A DNA stretch of 64,000 nt from positions 1 through 64,000 of the forward strand of contig JBNPWE010000006.1 in assembly GCA_050433985.1 (NCBI GenBank), read 5' to 3'. A program made the translations under genes and the position numbers. This DNA is from JACIYW01 sp014359745 (GTDB taxonomy: Bacteria > Pseudomonadota > Alphaproteobacteria > Rhodobacterales > Rhodobacteraceae). The notes beneath the pieces are model-generated. The model did not search any database. It was not told where the DNA came from and saw nothing but the letters and a program-made list of their open reading frames with translations. This document shows positions 42,983-51,868 of the stretch, one piece after another (the first letter of the stretch is position 1; every line of letters begins with the position of its first letter).

Positions 42983-43336
42983 ATGCGTCGGATCAACTCT
43001 TACCTTCTGGGGATCGACAGCGGTTCGGATCTGCTGTTCGCCGATCACGAGACCGACGGCAAGATGTGGGCGGGCAAGGGCGCGCGCGAGGTGCGCAAGA
43101 CATTGCGTTTCTCCGCGCCCTACCGTGAGGCGCCGCATGTCATGGTCAGCGTCAGCCTGTGGGATACCGACCACCAGACCAATCAGCGGATCGATATCAC
43201 CGCCGAAAACATCACCACAACCGGGTTTGACATGGTTTGCCGCACCTGGGGGGACACCCGCATCGCGCGCATCCGCGCCGACTGGACCGCCCTGGGCGAG
43301 GTGGATCGCCCCCAGGATGATTGGGTGCTTTACTGA
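42983..43336 (+). CDS. H-type lectin domain protein
   Basis: A 117-residue protein whose residues about 35-110 match the H-type lectin fold of the snail agglutinin group: KTLRFSAPYREAPHVMVSVS, then LWDTDHQTNQRIDITAENIT and a closing WGDTRIARIRADWTALG. Carbohydrate binding (typically GalNAc) is the known role in eukaryotes; bacterial members are mostly unstudied. There is no signal peptide from ATG 42983, which is chosen because AAAGGAATCTGG precedes it. It lies between the AtoE gene and prs (convergent). Confidence 0.75.
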   Translation: MRRINSYLLGIDSGSDLLFADHETDGKMWAGKGAREVRKTLRFSAPYREAPHVMVSVSLWDTDHQTNQRIDITAENITTTGFDMVCRTWGDTRIARIRADWTALGEVDRPQDDWVLY

Positions 43337-43352
43337 TCCGGGGCGCCGCCGG

Positions 43353-44372
43353 TCAGCCCTGCGCGTAAAGCCCTTCATAGATGGGGACAAGGGTGTCCAC
43401 CTCGAACAGCGAGGAAACGCTGGTCCCGCTCCAGGTGTTGAGGATTGCCTGCGCGAAAATCGGGGCGGTCGGCACGATGCGGATATTGGGCGCGGCCTTG
43501 ACCGCGGCGGTCGGTTCGATGGAATCGGTGATCACCAGGCTTTTCATCACCGATTTGGTGATCCGTTCCACGGCCGGGCCCGACAGTACGCCGTGGGTGA
43601 TGTAGGAATGCACCTCGGTCGCGCCGGCCTGCGTCAGAACCTCGGCGGCTTTGCACAGCGTGCCGGCGGTGTCGCAGATGTCATCGACAATGATGCAGGT
43701 CTGGCCGGTGACATCGCCGATCACCGTCATTTCGGCAATCTCGCCCGGCTTTTCGCGGCGCTTGTCAACGATGGCCAGCGCGCAACCCACCCGCTTGGCC
43801 AGTTCGCGCGCCCGCGTCACCCCGCCCACATCGGGCGACACGATCGTGACATTATCCAGCCGCCCGCGAAAATGATGCGCCACATCCAGCGCGAAGATCG
43901 GCGCGGCGTAAAGGTTATCCACCGGAATATCGAAAAACCCCTGAATCTGGGTGGCGTGCAGATCCAGCGTCAGCACCCGTTCGATCCCGGCCTCGACAAT
44001 CAGATTGGCGACCAGTTTCGCGGAAATCGGCGTGCGGGCCTTGGTGCGGCGATCCTGCCGGGCGTAACCGAAATAGGGGATCACGGCAGTGATGCGCGCG
44101 GCGCTGGAACGGCGCAGCGCGTCGGCCATGATCAGCAGTTCCATAAGGTTGTCATTGGCCGGGTTCGAGGTGGATTGCAGGATGAACATATCCTCGCCAC
44201 GCACATTCTCGAACACCTCGACAAAGATTTCCTGATCGTTGAACCGTTCCACCCGTGCCGCGACCAGATCCACCGACATGCCCCGGTGCAGCGACATGCG
44301 CCGCGCTATGGCCTTGGCAAGGCTGGGATTGGCATTGCCGGCGATCAGTTTGGGTTCGGTCATGGTGGTCAT
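43353..44372 (-). CDS. prs: Ribose-phosphate pyrophosphokinase
   Basis: A 339-residue PRPP synthetase, source of PRPP for nucleotides, His and Trp. Signatures: AGNANPSLAKAIARRM (start), ERFNDQEIFVEVFENVRGED, PYFGYARQDRRTKARTPISA (ATP flag region), LDLHATQIQGFFDIPVDNL, SPDVGGVTRARELAKRV and the PRPP loop IIVDDICDTAGTLCKAAEVL. A few inserted residues (KRREKPGEIAEMTVIG) are family-normal. ATG at 44372 has GAGGA five bases before it; one at 44363 is possible. Confidence 0.96.
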   Translation of the reverse strand: MTTMTEPKLIAGNANPSLAKAIARRMSLHRGMSVDLVAARVERFNDQEIFVEVFENVRGEDMFILQSTSNPANDNLMELLIMADALRRSSAARITAVIPYFGYARQDRRTKARTPISAKLVANLIVEAGIERVLTLDLHATQIQGFFDIPVDNLYAAPIFALDVAHHFRGRLDNVTIVSPDVGGVTRARELAKRVGCALAIVDKRREKPGEIAEMTVIGDVTGQTCIIVDDICDTAGTLCKAAEVLTQAGATEVHSYITHGVLSGPAVERITKSVMKSLVITDSIEPTAAVKAAPNIRIVPTAPIFAQAILNTWSGTSVSSLFEVDTLVPIYEGLYAQG

Positions 44373-44471
44373 CTGGTCCTCGGGTGGGATTCGCTGCGAA
44401 AGGCGGGGCGTTGACATCGCTTAGCACCCGGTTACGGTCTTGCAAACCGTGACACATGGAAAGGTGACACA

Positions 44472-45068
44472 ATGGCCCGGATCGACTGTTTCTTTACCAT
44501 ACTTTCGCCTTGGGTCTATATCGCGGGCACGCGGCTGGAAGACATCGCGGCGCGGCACGGGGCCGAGGTGCAGTATCGCCCGCTTGACGCCGGGGCACTG
44601 CTTGCGCGCACGGGCGGTTTGCCGCTGGGCCAGCGGCATGAGAACCGGCAGGCGTACCGGCTGCAAGACATGCGGCGGCAGGCAAAAAAGCAGGCGCTGC
44701 CGATCAACCTGCATCCCGCGCACTGGCCAACCAATGCCGCGCCAGCGTCCTATGCGATCATCGCGGCGCAGGCGGCGGGGGGCGGCAATGTCGGCGCTTT
44801 GGTGCATGCGCTGGCGCGCGCGTCCTGGGCCGGGGAAAAGGATATCGCCGATGAGGCGGTGATCCGCGCCTGTCTTTCCGGGGCGGGGTTCGACCCTGAA
44901 TTGGTCAACAGCGGGCTCTTGATCGGTGCCGAAACCTATGCCGCCAACCTGGAAGAGGCCCAGCAACGCGGCGCGTTCGGATCGCCCTATTATGTGGTGG
45001 AAGACGAACGGTTCTGGGGCCAGGACCGGCTGGAAGACCTTGATCTGTATCTGGCCGGAAAGCTGTGA
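44472..45068 (+). CDS. 2-hydroxychromene-2-carboxylate isomerase-like (DsbA-fold) protein
   Basis: A 198-residue thioredoxin-fold protein of the GST-kappa/HCCA isomerase family. MARIDCFFTILSPWVYIAG carries the glutathione-site Ser (SPW), and the middle is helical. The cis-Pro loop is seen in RGAFGSPYYVVEDERFWGQ, followed by DRLEDLDLYLAGKL. Known members isomerise hydroxychromene carboxylate in naphthalene breakdown, but most genomic copies have no known substrate and no aromatic pathway is adjacent here. AAGGTG precedes the start. Divergent from prs. Confidence 0.85.
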   Translation: MARIDCFFTILSPWVYIAGTRLEDIAARHGAEVQYRPLDAGALLARTGGLPLGQRHENRQAYRLQDMRRQAKKQALPINLHPAHWPTNAAPASYAIIAAQAAGGGNVGALVHALARASWAGEKDIADEAVIRACLSGAGFDPELVNSGLLIGAETYAANLEEAQQRGAFGSPYYVVEDERFWGQDRLEDLDLYLAGKL

Positions 45069-45077
45069 TCAGCGGCC

Positions 45078-46130
45078 TTACGCGCCAAGCAGGCTGATGA
45101 AGGCATCGACATCGGCATCGGTGGTTGACCAGCTGCACACCATCCGCGCCGAAAGCGGTTCGTCATCGGGGCCGTCAAGCGTCTGGTCGAAAGGCCAGAA
45201 GTAATAGGATGCCCCGCCAGACTGCGCACGTTTATGCGCGCTGCGCGGCCAGCGGGCGAAAACCATGTTGGCCTCGGCGGGGTGCAGCAGGTCGGCACCG
45301 GGCAGCGCCCTGATCCCGTCGGCCAGCCGCGCCGCCGCCGCATTGGCCTGACGGGCAAGCCGCAACCATAGGTCATCGCGCAGATAGGCGGCCATTTGCG
45401 CCGACAGATAGCGGTGCTTGGAAAACAGGTGCCCGCCGCGCTTGCGCCGCAGTTCGAATTCCCAGGCGCGGGCGGGATCGAAGATCACCACCGCCTCGAC
45501 CCCCATGCAGCCATTCTTGGTGCCGCCAAACGACACCACGTCGATCCCCGCCTTCCAGGTCATGTCCGCCGGCGAGCAGCCAAGCGCCACCACCGCATTG
45601 GCAAAGCGCGCGCCATCCAGATGGCAGGGCAGGCCATGGGCGCGGGCGATGCCGGTCAGGCGCTGGATTTCGGCCAGCGAATAGACGGTGCCGTTTTCGG
45701 TGACATTGGTCAGCGACAGCATGCCGCGCTGCACATTATGCACCCCGGCGCGCGCGGTAAAGCGAATGGCGCGTTCCAGCGCGGCCGGGTCCATGCGCGC
45801 ATCCTTGCCCTCGATCAGCACCAGTTTCGCGCCGCCGGTAAAGAATTCCGGCGCGCCGCATTCGTCTTCCTCGATGTGGGCGTTGCGGTGGCAATAGACA
45901 GCAGCCCAGGGCGGGCAGCAGATCGCCAGCGCCAGCGCATTGGCGGCGGTGCCGGTCGCCACCAGATAGACGGCGGCCTCGGGGGCCTCGAATATGTCGC
46001 GAATGCGGGCGCGCACCCCGGCCATGATCGCATCATTGCCATAGGGCATGGCATACCCCGCGTTGGCATCCGACAGGGCCGCGATGATTTCAGGGGCAAC
46101 CGGCGATGAATTGTCCGAGGCAAAGAACAT
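45078..46130 (-). CDS. ltaE: Low-specificity L-threonine aldolase
   Basis: A 350-residue PLP enzyme of fold type I that splits threonine or allo-threonine into glycine and acetaldehyde. Visible features: FFASDNSSPVAPEIIAALSD at the start, GTAANALALA for phosphate binding, HLDGARFANA with the PLP Asp, and the lysine motif VVSFGGTKNGCMGVEA. Length is normal. ATG 46130 lies two bases after the ycgN stop, with CAGGAG inside the end of that gene as ribosome site, so the two are coupled. Confidence 0.92.
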   Translation of the reverse strand: MFFASDNSSPVAPEIIAALSDANAGYAMPYGNDAIMAGVRARIRDIFEAPEAAVYLVATGTAANALALAICCPPWAAVYCHRNAHIEEDECGAPEFFTGGAKLVLIEGKDARMDPAALERAIRFTARAGVHNVQRGMLSLTNVTENGTVYSLAEIQRLTGIARAHGLPCHLDGARFANAVVALGCSPADMTWKAGIDVVSFGGTKNGCMGVEAVVIFDPARAWEFELRRKRGGHLFSKHRYLSAQMAAYLRDDLWLRLARQANAAAARLADGIRALPGADLLHPAEANMVFARWPRSAHKRAQSGGASYYFWPFDQTLDGPDDEPLSARMVCSWSTTDADVDAFISLLGA

Positions 46131-46131
46131 C

Positions 46132-46602
46132 CTAAAGCTCCTGTTCGATGATGTGATCTTCCCAGTCTTCCTCGGCGACCTCATATTCGGGCACCGTCCA
46201 GCCGCGCACCGATGCGCCCGCTCGGTGGACCGAGTCCGGATCGCCGGTGATCAGCGGGTGCCATTCGGGCAGGGGCTTGCCTTCGTAAAGTCGGCGGTAA
46301 GCGCAGGTGGCGGGCATCCAATAGGCGATCTCGGCGATGTTTTTCGGGGTCAGCACCACGCATTCGGGCACGATCTGCTTGCGGATCGCGTATTGCCCGC
46401 AGCGGCAGGTTTCGCCATCCAGCAGGCGGCAGCCGATGCGGGTAAAGGCCACCTCGCCGGTGTCGGCGTCTTCCAGCTTGTTCAGGCAGCATTTGCCGCA
46501 ACCATCGCACAGCGCTTCCCATTCGCGCGGGGCGAGGTTTTTCAGGGGCACCCGTTCCCAGAAACTGGGCCGCAGGCCATCGCGATTGATCGGATCTTTC
46601 AT
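46132..46602 (-). CDS. ycgN: YcgN family cysteine-cluster protein
   Basis: A 156-residue protein of the YcgN/UPF0260 family with a CxxCGxCC-like metal cluster: CDGCGKCCLNKLED near residue 35, then CRLLDGETCRCGQYAIRK and VPECVVLTPKNIAEIAYWMP. The cysteine set resembles the Fe/Zn-binding group of the wider YkgJ family; function unknown. The ATG at 46602 is preferred over an upstream TTG. It precedes and is coupled with threonine aldolase. Confidence 0.9.
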   Translation of the reverse strand: MKDPINRDGLRPSFWERVPLKNLAPREWEALCDGCGKCCLNKLEDADTGEVAFTRIGCRLLDGETCRCGQYAIRKQIVPECVVLTPKNIAEIAYWMPATCAYRRLYEGKPLPEWHPLITGDPDSVHRAGASVRGWTVPEYEVAEEDWEDHIIEQEL

Positions 46603-46640
46603 CGGGGCAGGATGCTTTACGGGCAAGAGAATGAAAAGGG

Positions 46641-46675
46641 GTCAGGTTGCCGGGGGTCAGGTTGCCGGGGGGCAG
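46641..46675. repeat. 15-bp tandem duplication at the ribF stop codon
   Basis: GTCAGGTTGCCGGGG is repeated at 15-base spacing (46641 and 46656). On the minus strand this doubles the last five codons of ribF including the stop, so the original C-terminus is followed by an identical untranslated copy. Confidence 0.8.
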
Positions 46676-47613
46676 TTTGCGGCAAGAATGGCGCGGGCCT
46701 GGGCGCAATCCTGGCCCATCTGTGCGATCAGCGCGTCGATACTGTCGAATTTCAGTTCGGGCCGCAGATATTCGACCAGCGCCACAGACAGGTGCTGCCC
46801 GTAAAGATCACCCTTGAAATCAAATATATAGGTTTCAAGATTTGCGGTGTTTTCCCCGAACATCGGCCGCACCCCCAGCGATGCGACGCCCAGATAGCCC
46901 CCCGCCTGCGGCCCGGTCAGGATATCGACCTTGACGGCATAGACGCCAAGTTTGGGCAGGTGCAACTGATCGACACCCATATTGGCGGTTGGAAACCCCA
47001 GATCGTGCCCGCGCTTTGCGCCGTGCAGCACCGCGCCCTCGATGCGGTGCAGGTGGCCCAGCATCGCCGCGGCCTCGCGCGGTCGGCCCTCGGTCAGTGC
47101 GTTGCGGATCGCGGTCGATGACACCTGCGTGCCCGCGATTTCCAGAAGATCGGCCAGCGTGACCCCGAAACCATGGGCCTTGCCCAAGGCGATCAGATCA
47201 TCGGCGGTGCCCGCGCGGCCCTTGCCAAAACAGAAATCGCGCCCCACCACGACATGGCGCAGGCCAAGCCCGTCGGCCAGCACGTCGCGGGCGAATGCCT
47301 CGGGGGAAAGCTCCGCCATAGCGGCATCAAAGGGCAGCGTGTAAAGGTGGCTGACGCCCAGGCGGGCCATGCGATTTGCCAGCGCCTCGGCATTCATCAG
47401 CCGGAAAGGCGGGGCCTTGGGGGCGAAAAAGCTGCGCGGATGCGGCTCGAACGTGACGACCCCCAGCGGGGCGTTCAGGGCGGTGGCGATCTCTCGGGTG
47501 CGGTCGATCACCGAGCGGTGGCCAAGGTGCACCCCGTCGAAATTCCCGATGGCGGCGGCGGCGCCCCGATCCGCGGGTTCAAGCCCGTGCCAGCGGTTCA
47601 CAATGCGCATCAT
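46657..47613 (-). CDS. ribF: Bifunctional riboflavin kinase / FAD synthetase
   Basis: A 318-residue enzyme making FMN and then FAD. The N-terminal nucleotidyltransferase domain (1-185) has IGNFDGVHLGHRSVIDRT, FEPHPRSFF, GRDFCFGKGRAG and SSTAIRNALTEGRPREAAAM. The C-terminal riboflavin kinase domain (190-310) shows GHDLGFPTANMG and ETYIFDFKGDLYGQHLSVAL. Full length. GGGGGG precedes the start. It sits between a MaoC gene and ycgN on the same strand. Confidence 0.95.
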   Translation of the reverse strand: MMRIVNRWHGLEPADRGAAAAIGNFDGVHLGHRSVIDRTREIATALNAPLGVVTFEPHPRSFFAPKAPPFRLMNAEALANRMARLGVSHLYTLPFDAAMAELSPEAFARDVLADGLGLRHVVVGRDFCFGKGRAGTADDLIALGKAHGFGVTLADLLEIAGTQVSSTAIRNALTEGRPREAAAMLGHLHRIEGAVLHGAKRGHDLGFPTANMGVDQLHLPKLGVYAVKVDILTGPQAGGYLGVASLGVRPMFGENTANLETYIFDFKGDLYGQHLSVALVEYLRPELKFDSIDALIAQMGQDCAQARAILAANCPPAT

Positions 47614-47646
47614 CCCCCCGAGCGGGCCGATGGTGCCCGTGCTGCA

Positions 47647-48105
47647 TCAGTCGAATTTGCGGCTGGGCGCCAGAACCAGCGCCTCGCCCCTGATCACCGT
47701 GGTATCGCCCACGACGCAGCGGGTTTCAAGGGTCACGCGGCGGCGGGCGTGATCTATGGCAAGCACCGTCACCTCGGCGCGAACCAGATCGCCGGGGCGC
47801 ACGGGTGCGAGGAATTTGAGAGACTGGCCAAGATAGACGCTGCCGTGCCCCGGAAGCTGTTCGCCGATCACCGCAGAAATCAGCCCCGCCGACAGCATCC
47901 CATGCGCCACCCGCCCTTCAAAGATGGTATCGCGCGCATAGTTATCATCCAGATGCACCGGATTGCGATCGGTGGATACCTCGGCGAACTTTTCGATGTC
48001 GCGGTCGGTGATGATCTTGGTCGCGTGGCGCGACATGCCGATTTCGATATCCTCGATACAGATGGTGCCGCGCGGCAGATTGTCGGTGCTTTGTGCGTCA
48101 AGCAT
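47647..48105 (-). CDS. MaoC-like (R)-specific enoyl-CoA hydratase
   Basis: A 152-residue hot-dog-fold protein. The hydratase motif is visible: DRDIEKFAEVSTDRNPVHLD with the catalytic Asp/His set, and GRVAHGMLSAGLISAVIGEQ. Length and motif resemble PhaJ-type hydratases, which supply (R)-3-hydroxyacyl-CoA or act in acyl-CoA breakdown. GGAGCC precedes the start. The gene lies upstream of ribF with a 33-base gap and may share its transcript; the substrate is not shown. Confidence 0.88.
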   Translation of the reverse strand: MLDAQSTDNLPRGTICIEDIEIGMSRHATKIITDRDIEKFAEVSTDRNPVHLDDNYARDTIFEGRVAHGMLSAGLISAVIGEQLPGHGSVYLGQSLKFLAPVRPGDLVRAEVTVLAIDHARRRVTLETRCVVGDTTVIRGEALVLAPSRKFD

Positions 48106-48246
48106 GGCAGGGCTCCGGTGCTATGTTGCGGCGCAGCATAATCCAGGCCGGGGCGGGGGGCAAGATGAGTTGGTAATAAAAAGCAATAAAGGTGAGATAT
48201 TTTGAAACTTAATTACCCTTTCGCCACAGATGAAGCGATCCGCGGC

Positions 48247-49182
48247 TTAACCATGGCCCCGTGTCGGGCGGTCAAACACCTTGCGCCCGGCCAGCGACGC
48301 GGCCAGATCAACCATAAGCCGCGCCGTCTTGCCGCGTTCATCCAGAAACGGGTTCAGTTCCACCAGATCAAGCGAGGTGACAAGGCCGGACTCGTGCAAC
48401 AGTTCCATCACCAGATGCGCCTCGCGAAAGGTGGTGCCGCCGGGTACGGTGGTGCCGACGGCAGGCGCGATGGCGGGATCAAGGAAATCCACATCAAGCG
48501 AGACATGCAACATCCCCCCCGCCGCCGACACCCGGTTCAGAAAGGCGCGCAGCGGCGCGACGATGCCCTGTTCATCCAGCACCCGCATGTCGGCGGGCTG
48601 AATCCCGGCCGATTGCAGGGCCGCATGTTCCGCCGGATCGACCGACCGGATGCCGAAAAGGCAGATGTTTTCCGGCGGCACCGGCGCGGGAAAGGGGGCG
48701 AACCCGTCGAACCCCGGCAGCCCCGACAGATAGCCGACAGGCGTGCCATGCAGATTGCCCGACCGGGTGGTGACCGGCGTGTGGATGTCGGAATGCGCGT
48801 CAAGCCACAGCACGAACAGCGGCCGCCCCACCCGCGCGGCATGTCCCGCCGCCGCATAGGTGCTGCCCAGCGACAGGCTGTGATCGCCCCCCAGAAGCAC
48901 CGGCACGCCGGTTGTGAGCGCCGCCTCTGCGGCTGCGGCAATCATCTGCGTCCAGGCCAGCGTTTCGCCCAGGTGGTGCACGGCGGGATTGAGGTGGGGG
49001 ATGTCGGGCGCGGGCGCGGGGGTGATATCGCCCTGATCCTCGACGAGATGGCCCAGATCGCGCAATGTGGTGGCCAGGCCCGCGGTGCGCAAGGCGGCCG
49101 GGCCCATCAGGCACCCGGCACGGCGCTGGCCGGTATCGACCGGCGCGCCGATCAGGACAAAGGTTCGGGGGGTAGTGGTCAT
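48247..49182 (-). CDS. rocF: Arginase
   Basis: A 311-residue ureohydrolase of the arginase type, turning arginine into ornithine and urea. The binuclear manganese site is complete: GGDHSLSLGSTYAA, WLDAHSDIHTPVTTRSGNLH and SLDVDFLDPAIAPAVGTTVP. The substrate loop SGNLHGTPVGYL matches arginase rather than agmatinase. The C-terminal LDLVELNPFLDERGKTA is typical. AAGGAGC precedes the ATG at 49182. The neighbouring 140 bases downstream are AT-rich with no gene seen. Confidence 0.93.
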   Translation of the reverse strand: MTTTPRTFVLIGAPVDTGQRRAGCLMGPAALRTAGLATTLRDLGHLVEDQGDITPAPAPDIPHLNPAVHHLGETLAWTQMIAAAAEAALTTGVPVLLGGDHSLSLGSTYAAAGHAARVGRPLFVLWLDAHSDIHTPVTTRSGNLHGTPVGYLSGLPGFDGFAPFPAPVPPENICLFGIRSVDPAEHAALQSAGIQPADMRVLDEQGIVAPLRAFLNRVSAAGGMLHVSLDVDFLDPAIAPAVGTTVPGGTTFREAHLVMELLHESGLVTSLDLVELNPFLDERGKTARLMVDLAASLAGRKVFDRPTRGHG

Positions 49183-49385
49183 GGCGCGGCTCCTTGCTCT
49201 TTGGCGTATCAGACCCCGGAACGGCTGGCGAAAGAACCCGTCATTTGGCATAGGTGCGGGAAATCTGTCGCAACGGCGAAGCAGGATGCCGCTATGACCC
49301 CTGAGGATCAACGCGAAAGTGCCGCGCGAGCCGCTGGGCCGGGGCCATCGGGGCGCCGGGCAGGGTGCCGGGCAGGGTGGGGCGC

Positions 49386-50033
49386 ATGATCATTTCACCC
49401 GGTCGGCGCTATGTTTTCGTGCATATCCCCAAGACAGGCGGCACCGCGCTGTCGCTGGCGTTGGAGGCGCGGGCGATGCGCGACGATATCCTGATCGGCG
49501 ACACGCCCAAGGCGCGCGCGCGCAAGCGGCGTCTGGCGGGGCTGACGGCGGCGGGGCGGCTGTGGAAACATTCGACCCTTGCCGATATCGACGGGGTGTT
49601 GGCGCCCGATGTGCTGGCCGGATGTCTGGTGTTCACGCTGGTGCGCAACCCCTGGGACCGCATGGTCAGCTATTACCACTGGCTGCGCGTCCAGCGGTTC
49701 GATCACCCGGCGGTACATCTGGCAAAATCCATGAACTTCAGTAGCTTCCTGCACGATCCGATGACCAGAGCCGCATTTCTCAACGCCCCGTTCGAGGCCT
49801 ATACCCGCGCCCCCGATGGCGCCCAGCGCGCCGATCTTTTCGTGCGGCTGGAACAGTTCGAGGCCGATATCGCCCCGCTGGAGGCGCATCTGGGCTTTGC
49901 CCTGACCCCGCTTGCGCGGGTCAACACATCGGCACGGCGCCCTGACTATCGCAGCTATTATTCCGATGCCGATGCGCTTTACCTTGGCCGGATATGCGCG
50001 GCGGATGTGCTGCGCTTTGGATACCGGTTCTGA
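49386..50033 (+). CDS. Sulfotransferase family protein
   Basis: A 215-residue PAPS-dependent sulfotransferase of the Sulfotransfer_2-like group. The 5'-phosphosulfate loop is FVHIPKTGGTALSLALEARA, and the 3'-phosphate site is TLVRNPWDRMVSYYHWLRVQ. The C-terminal half has LARVNTSARRPDYRSYYSDA, common in enzymes acting on polysaccharides. There is no signal peptide or membrane span. GGTGGGG precedes the ATG at 49386. Its acceptor is unknown; a second, different sulfotransferase-like gene lies at 55461-56069. Confidence 0.88.
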   Translation: MIISPGRRYVFVHIPKTGGTALSLALEARAMRDDILIGDTPKARARKRRLAGLTAAGRLWKHSTLADIDGVLAPDVLAGCLVFTLVRNPWDRMVSYYHWLRVQRFDHPAVHLAKSMNFSSFLHDPMTRAAFLNAPFEAYTRAPDGAQRADLFVRLEQFEADIAPLEAHLGFALTPLARVNTSARRPDYRSYYSDADALYLGRICAADVLRFGYRF

Positions 50034-50197
50034 TCGGGCAGGTGGGGTGGTCGGTTTTTCGACACGATTCGTCAAAAAATCTTTCTTCCCGGGCGCTGTG
50101 CCAGAATCTCGCCACAGCAGTGACCTATTATAACCTCGAGACGACGCAACCCTTGGTTTTCACCTTGCGACACACACGCAATTCATGGGGGAGTTGG

Positions 50198-50923
50198 ATG
50201 CTCTTTTATCCCAAAGGCCGCGTCAGGGCCGATGCGACGGGCCACAACCGGCCAGCGCCCGCACCCATGGATCCCGCACCCATGGGTATCGCCGAGGCCG
50301 CGGTGATGTCCGAACCGCTGGCCACCGGCCTTTTGGCCTCGACCCGGATCGCGACGGCGCGCGGCTGGGTTCCGGCGTCACGGTTGCGGGCCGGGGATCA
50401 GGTGCTTACCTTTGACAGCGGCTGCCAGCCGCTGCGCGGGGTTGACAGGGGGGGGGCTGATATCGACCCAAGCGATGCCCGCGCGACTGATCAGGGGCTC
50501 AATGCGGCTGTCGCGCAGGTGTCGGTGCCAAGCGGCGCGCTTGAGAACCGCTCTCCGCTGATGCTGATGCCGGGGCAGGTGGTGCTTCTGGAAAGTGACA
50601 TCGCCGAAGCGATGTTCGGCGATCCGTTCGCGCTGGTGCCCGCGGCGGCCCTTGTCGGCTGGCGCGGGATAGAGGCGGTCGTGTCGCCCGCCGCCCCCAT
50701 CCTGCACCTGCGCCTGCGCCTTGACCGCGACGAGATCGTTTATGCCAACGGTTCAACACTGTTGCTATGCCCGGCAGTGCCCGGAACGACCCCCGGCGCG
50801 GGCGATGGTCCCGCTCCCGGCCGCCCGCTTCCCATGCACGCCGCGCGCCAGTTTGTCGCCCGCCTCATCGATCAGGAAACCGTGCCCGAGGTGCCCGGCA
50901 CCCCCGCCGACAGCCCGGTCTGA
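50198..50923 (+). CDS. Hint-domain protein, catalytic cysteine not conserved
   Basis: A 241-residue protein of the Hint (hedgehog/intein) superfamily of the Rhodobacteraceae type. The domain begins at GLLASTRIATARGWVPASRL and continues RAGDQVLTFDSGCQPLRGV, with LENRSPLMLMPGQVVLLESD and a late VYANGSTLLLCPAVPG. Where self-cleaving Hint domains start with Cys/Ser before GT-x-I-T, this one has Gly-Leu-Leu-Ala-Ser, so processing is doubtful. Related proteins usually carry the domain at the C-terminus of exported repeats; this one is nearly all Hint. GGGGGAG precedes the ATG at 50198. Function unknown. Confidence 0.8.
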   Translation: MLFYPKGRVRADATGHNRPAPAPMDPAPMGIAEAAVMSEPLATGLLASTRIATARGWVPASRLRAGDQVLTFDSGCQPLRGVDRGGADIDPSDARATDQGLNAAVAQVSVPSGALENRSPLMLMPGQVVLLESDIAEAMFGDPFALVPAAALVGWRGIEAVVSPAAPILHLRLRLDRDEIVYANGSTLLLCPAVPGTTPGAGDGPAPGRPLPMHAARQFVARLIDQETVPEVPGTPADSPV

Positions 50924-50982
50924 GGTTGCCTGTCGCCGCCTTACCTGCGACACTCCGACCCGAAACCAAATGGGAGAGAGTG

Positions 50983-51822
50983 ATGAGCCTGACAGTTTCC
51001 CACCGGATCGGCGATATCGACGTGACCATCCTGACCGACGGCGCGACGACCTTTGACGCCGACCTGTTTTCTCCGGCAGAGCCCGACCATATCGCCGCCC
51101 TGCTGAAATCGGCCGGAGAAAGCGCGATCCGCACGAATTTCAATGCTTCGGTCATCCGCACCGGCGGCAAGGTGGTGCTTGTCGATACCGGGCCGCGGGA
51201 TCTGTTCGGGCCGGAATGCGGCAACCTGCCGGCCGCGCTGGCCGAGGCCGGCGTTGATCCCGCCGAGGTGCAGACGCTTTTCCTGACCCATCTGCATCCC
51301 GATCACGCGGCCGGCGCGGTTGACAAGGACGGGCGCGCGATCTTTGCCAACGCGGAACTGGTGCTGATGGAGGATGACCGCACATACTGGGCCGATGATG
51401 CCCGGTTCAGCGGCGCCGACGACACGACAAAATCCTGGCAAGAGCTTGCCAAGGCCGTTCTGGCGGCCTACGGCGACCGGCTTCGGCCGGTTTCGGGCGC
51501 GGCACAGATCGCGCCCGGCATGACCGCCCTGCCCCTGCCGGGGCACACGCCCGGCCATGCCGGCTATCGGCTGGTGTCGGGGGATGCGCAGATGGTGCAT
51601 GTTGGCGATATCGTTCACGCGCAGGCGCTGCAACTGGCCGACCCCGAGATTTCGGTGGCGTTCGACCTCGACGGGGACATGGCCCGCGCGGCCCGCAAGC
51701 GCCTGCTGGACGAGGTTGCGACCGATGGCATCCTGTGCACCGGCGGTCATTTCATCCAGCCCAAGCTGGCGCGGATCGAACGCGATGGCGCGGGCTACCG
51801 GGCCGTCGATCCGACCCGCTGA
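50983..51822 (+). CDS. MBL-fold metallo-hydrolase
   Basis: A 279-residue metallo-beta-lactamase-fold hydrolase. The metal site shows LTHLHPDHAAGAVDKDGRA (HxHxDH), PGHTPGHAGYRLVSGD and VGDIVHAQALQLAD, with final CTGGHFIQPKLARIERDGAG. It has no signal peptide from the ATG at 50983, which follows GGGAGAGAG. Members of this group cleave lactones, esters or phosphodiesters; nothing here fixes the substrate. It lies 59 bases after the Hint gene and 46 before the RsmB-like gene. Confidence 0.88.
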   Translation: MSLTVSHRIGDIDVTILTDGATTFDADLFSPAEPDHIAALLKSAGESAIRTNFNASVIRTGGKVVLVDTGPRDLFGPECGNLPAALAEAGVDPAEVQTLFLTHLHPDHAAGAVDKDGRAIFANAELVLMEDDRTYWADDARFSGADDTTKSWQELAKAVLAAYGDRLRPVSGAAQIAPGMTALPLPGHTPGHAGYRLVSGDAQMVHVGDIVHAQALQLADPEISVAFDLDGDMARAARKRLLDEVATDGILCTGGHFIQPKLARIERDGAGYRAVDPTR

Positions 51823-51868
51823 ACGGAACCGCGATGACCAGAGCTGCGATTTCCCCGCGCGGGGCGCG

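Noticed and set aside
48202..49389. A 395-codon plus-strand frame starting with TTG across the arginase gene
   Set aside because: Arginase on the other strand has all metal-site motifs; the plus frame has no recognisable domain.
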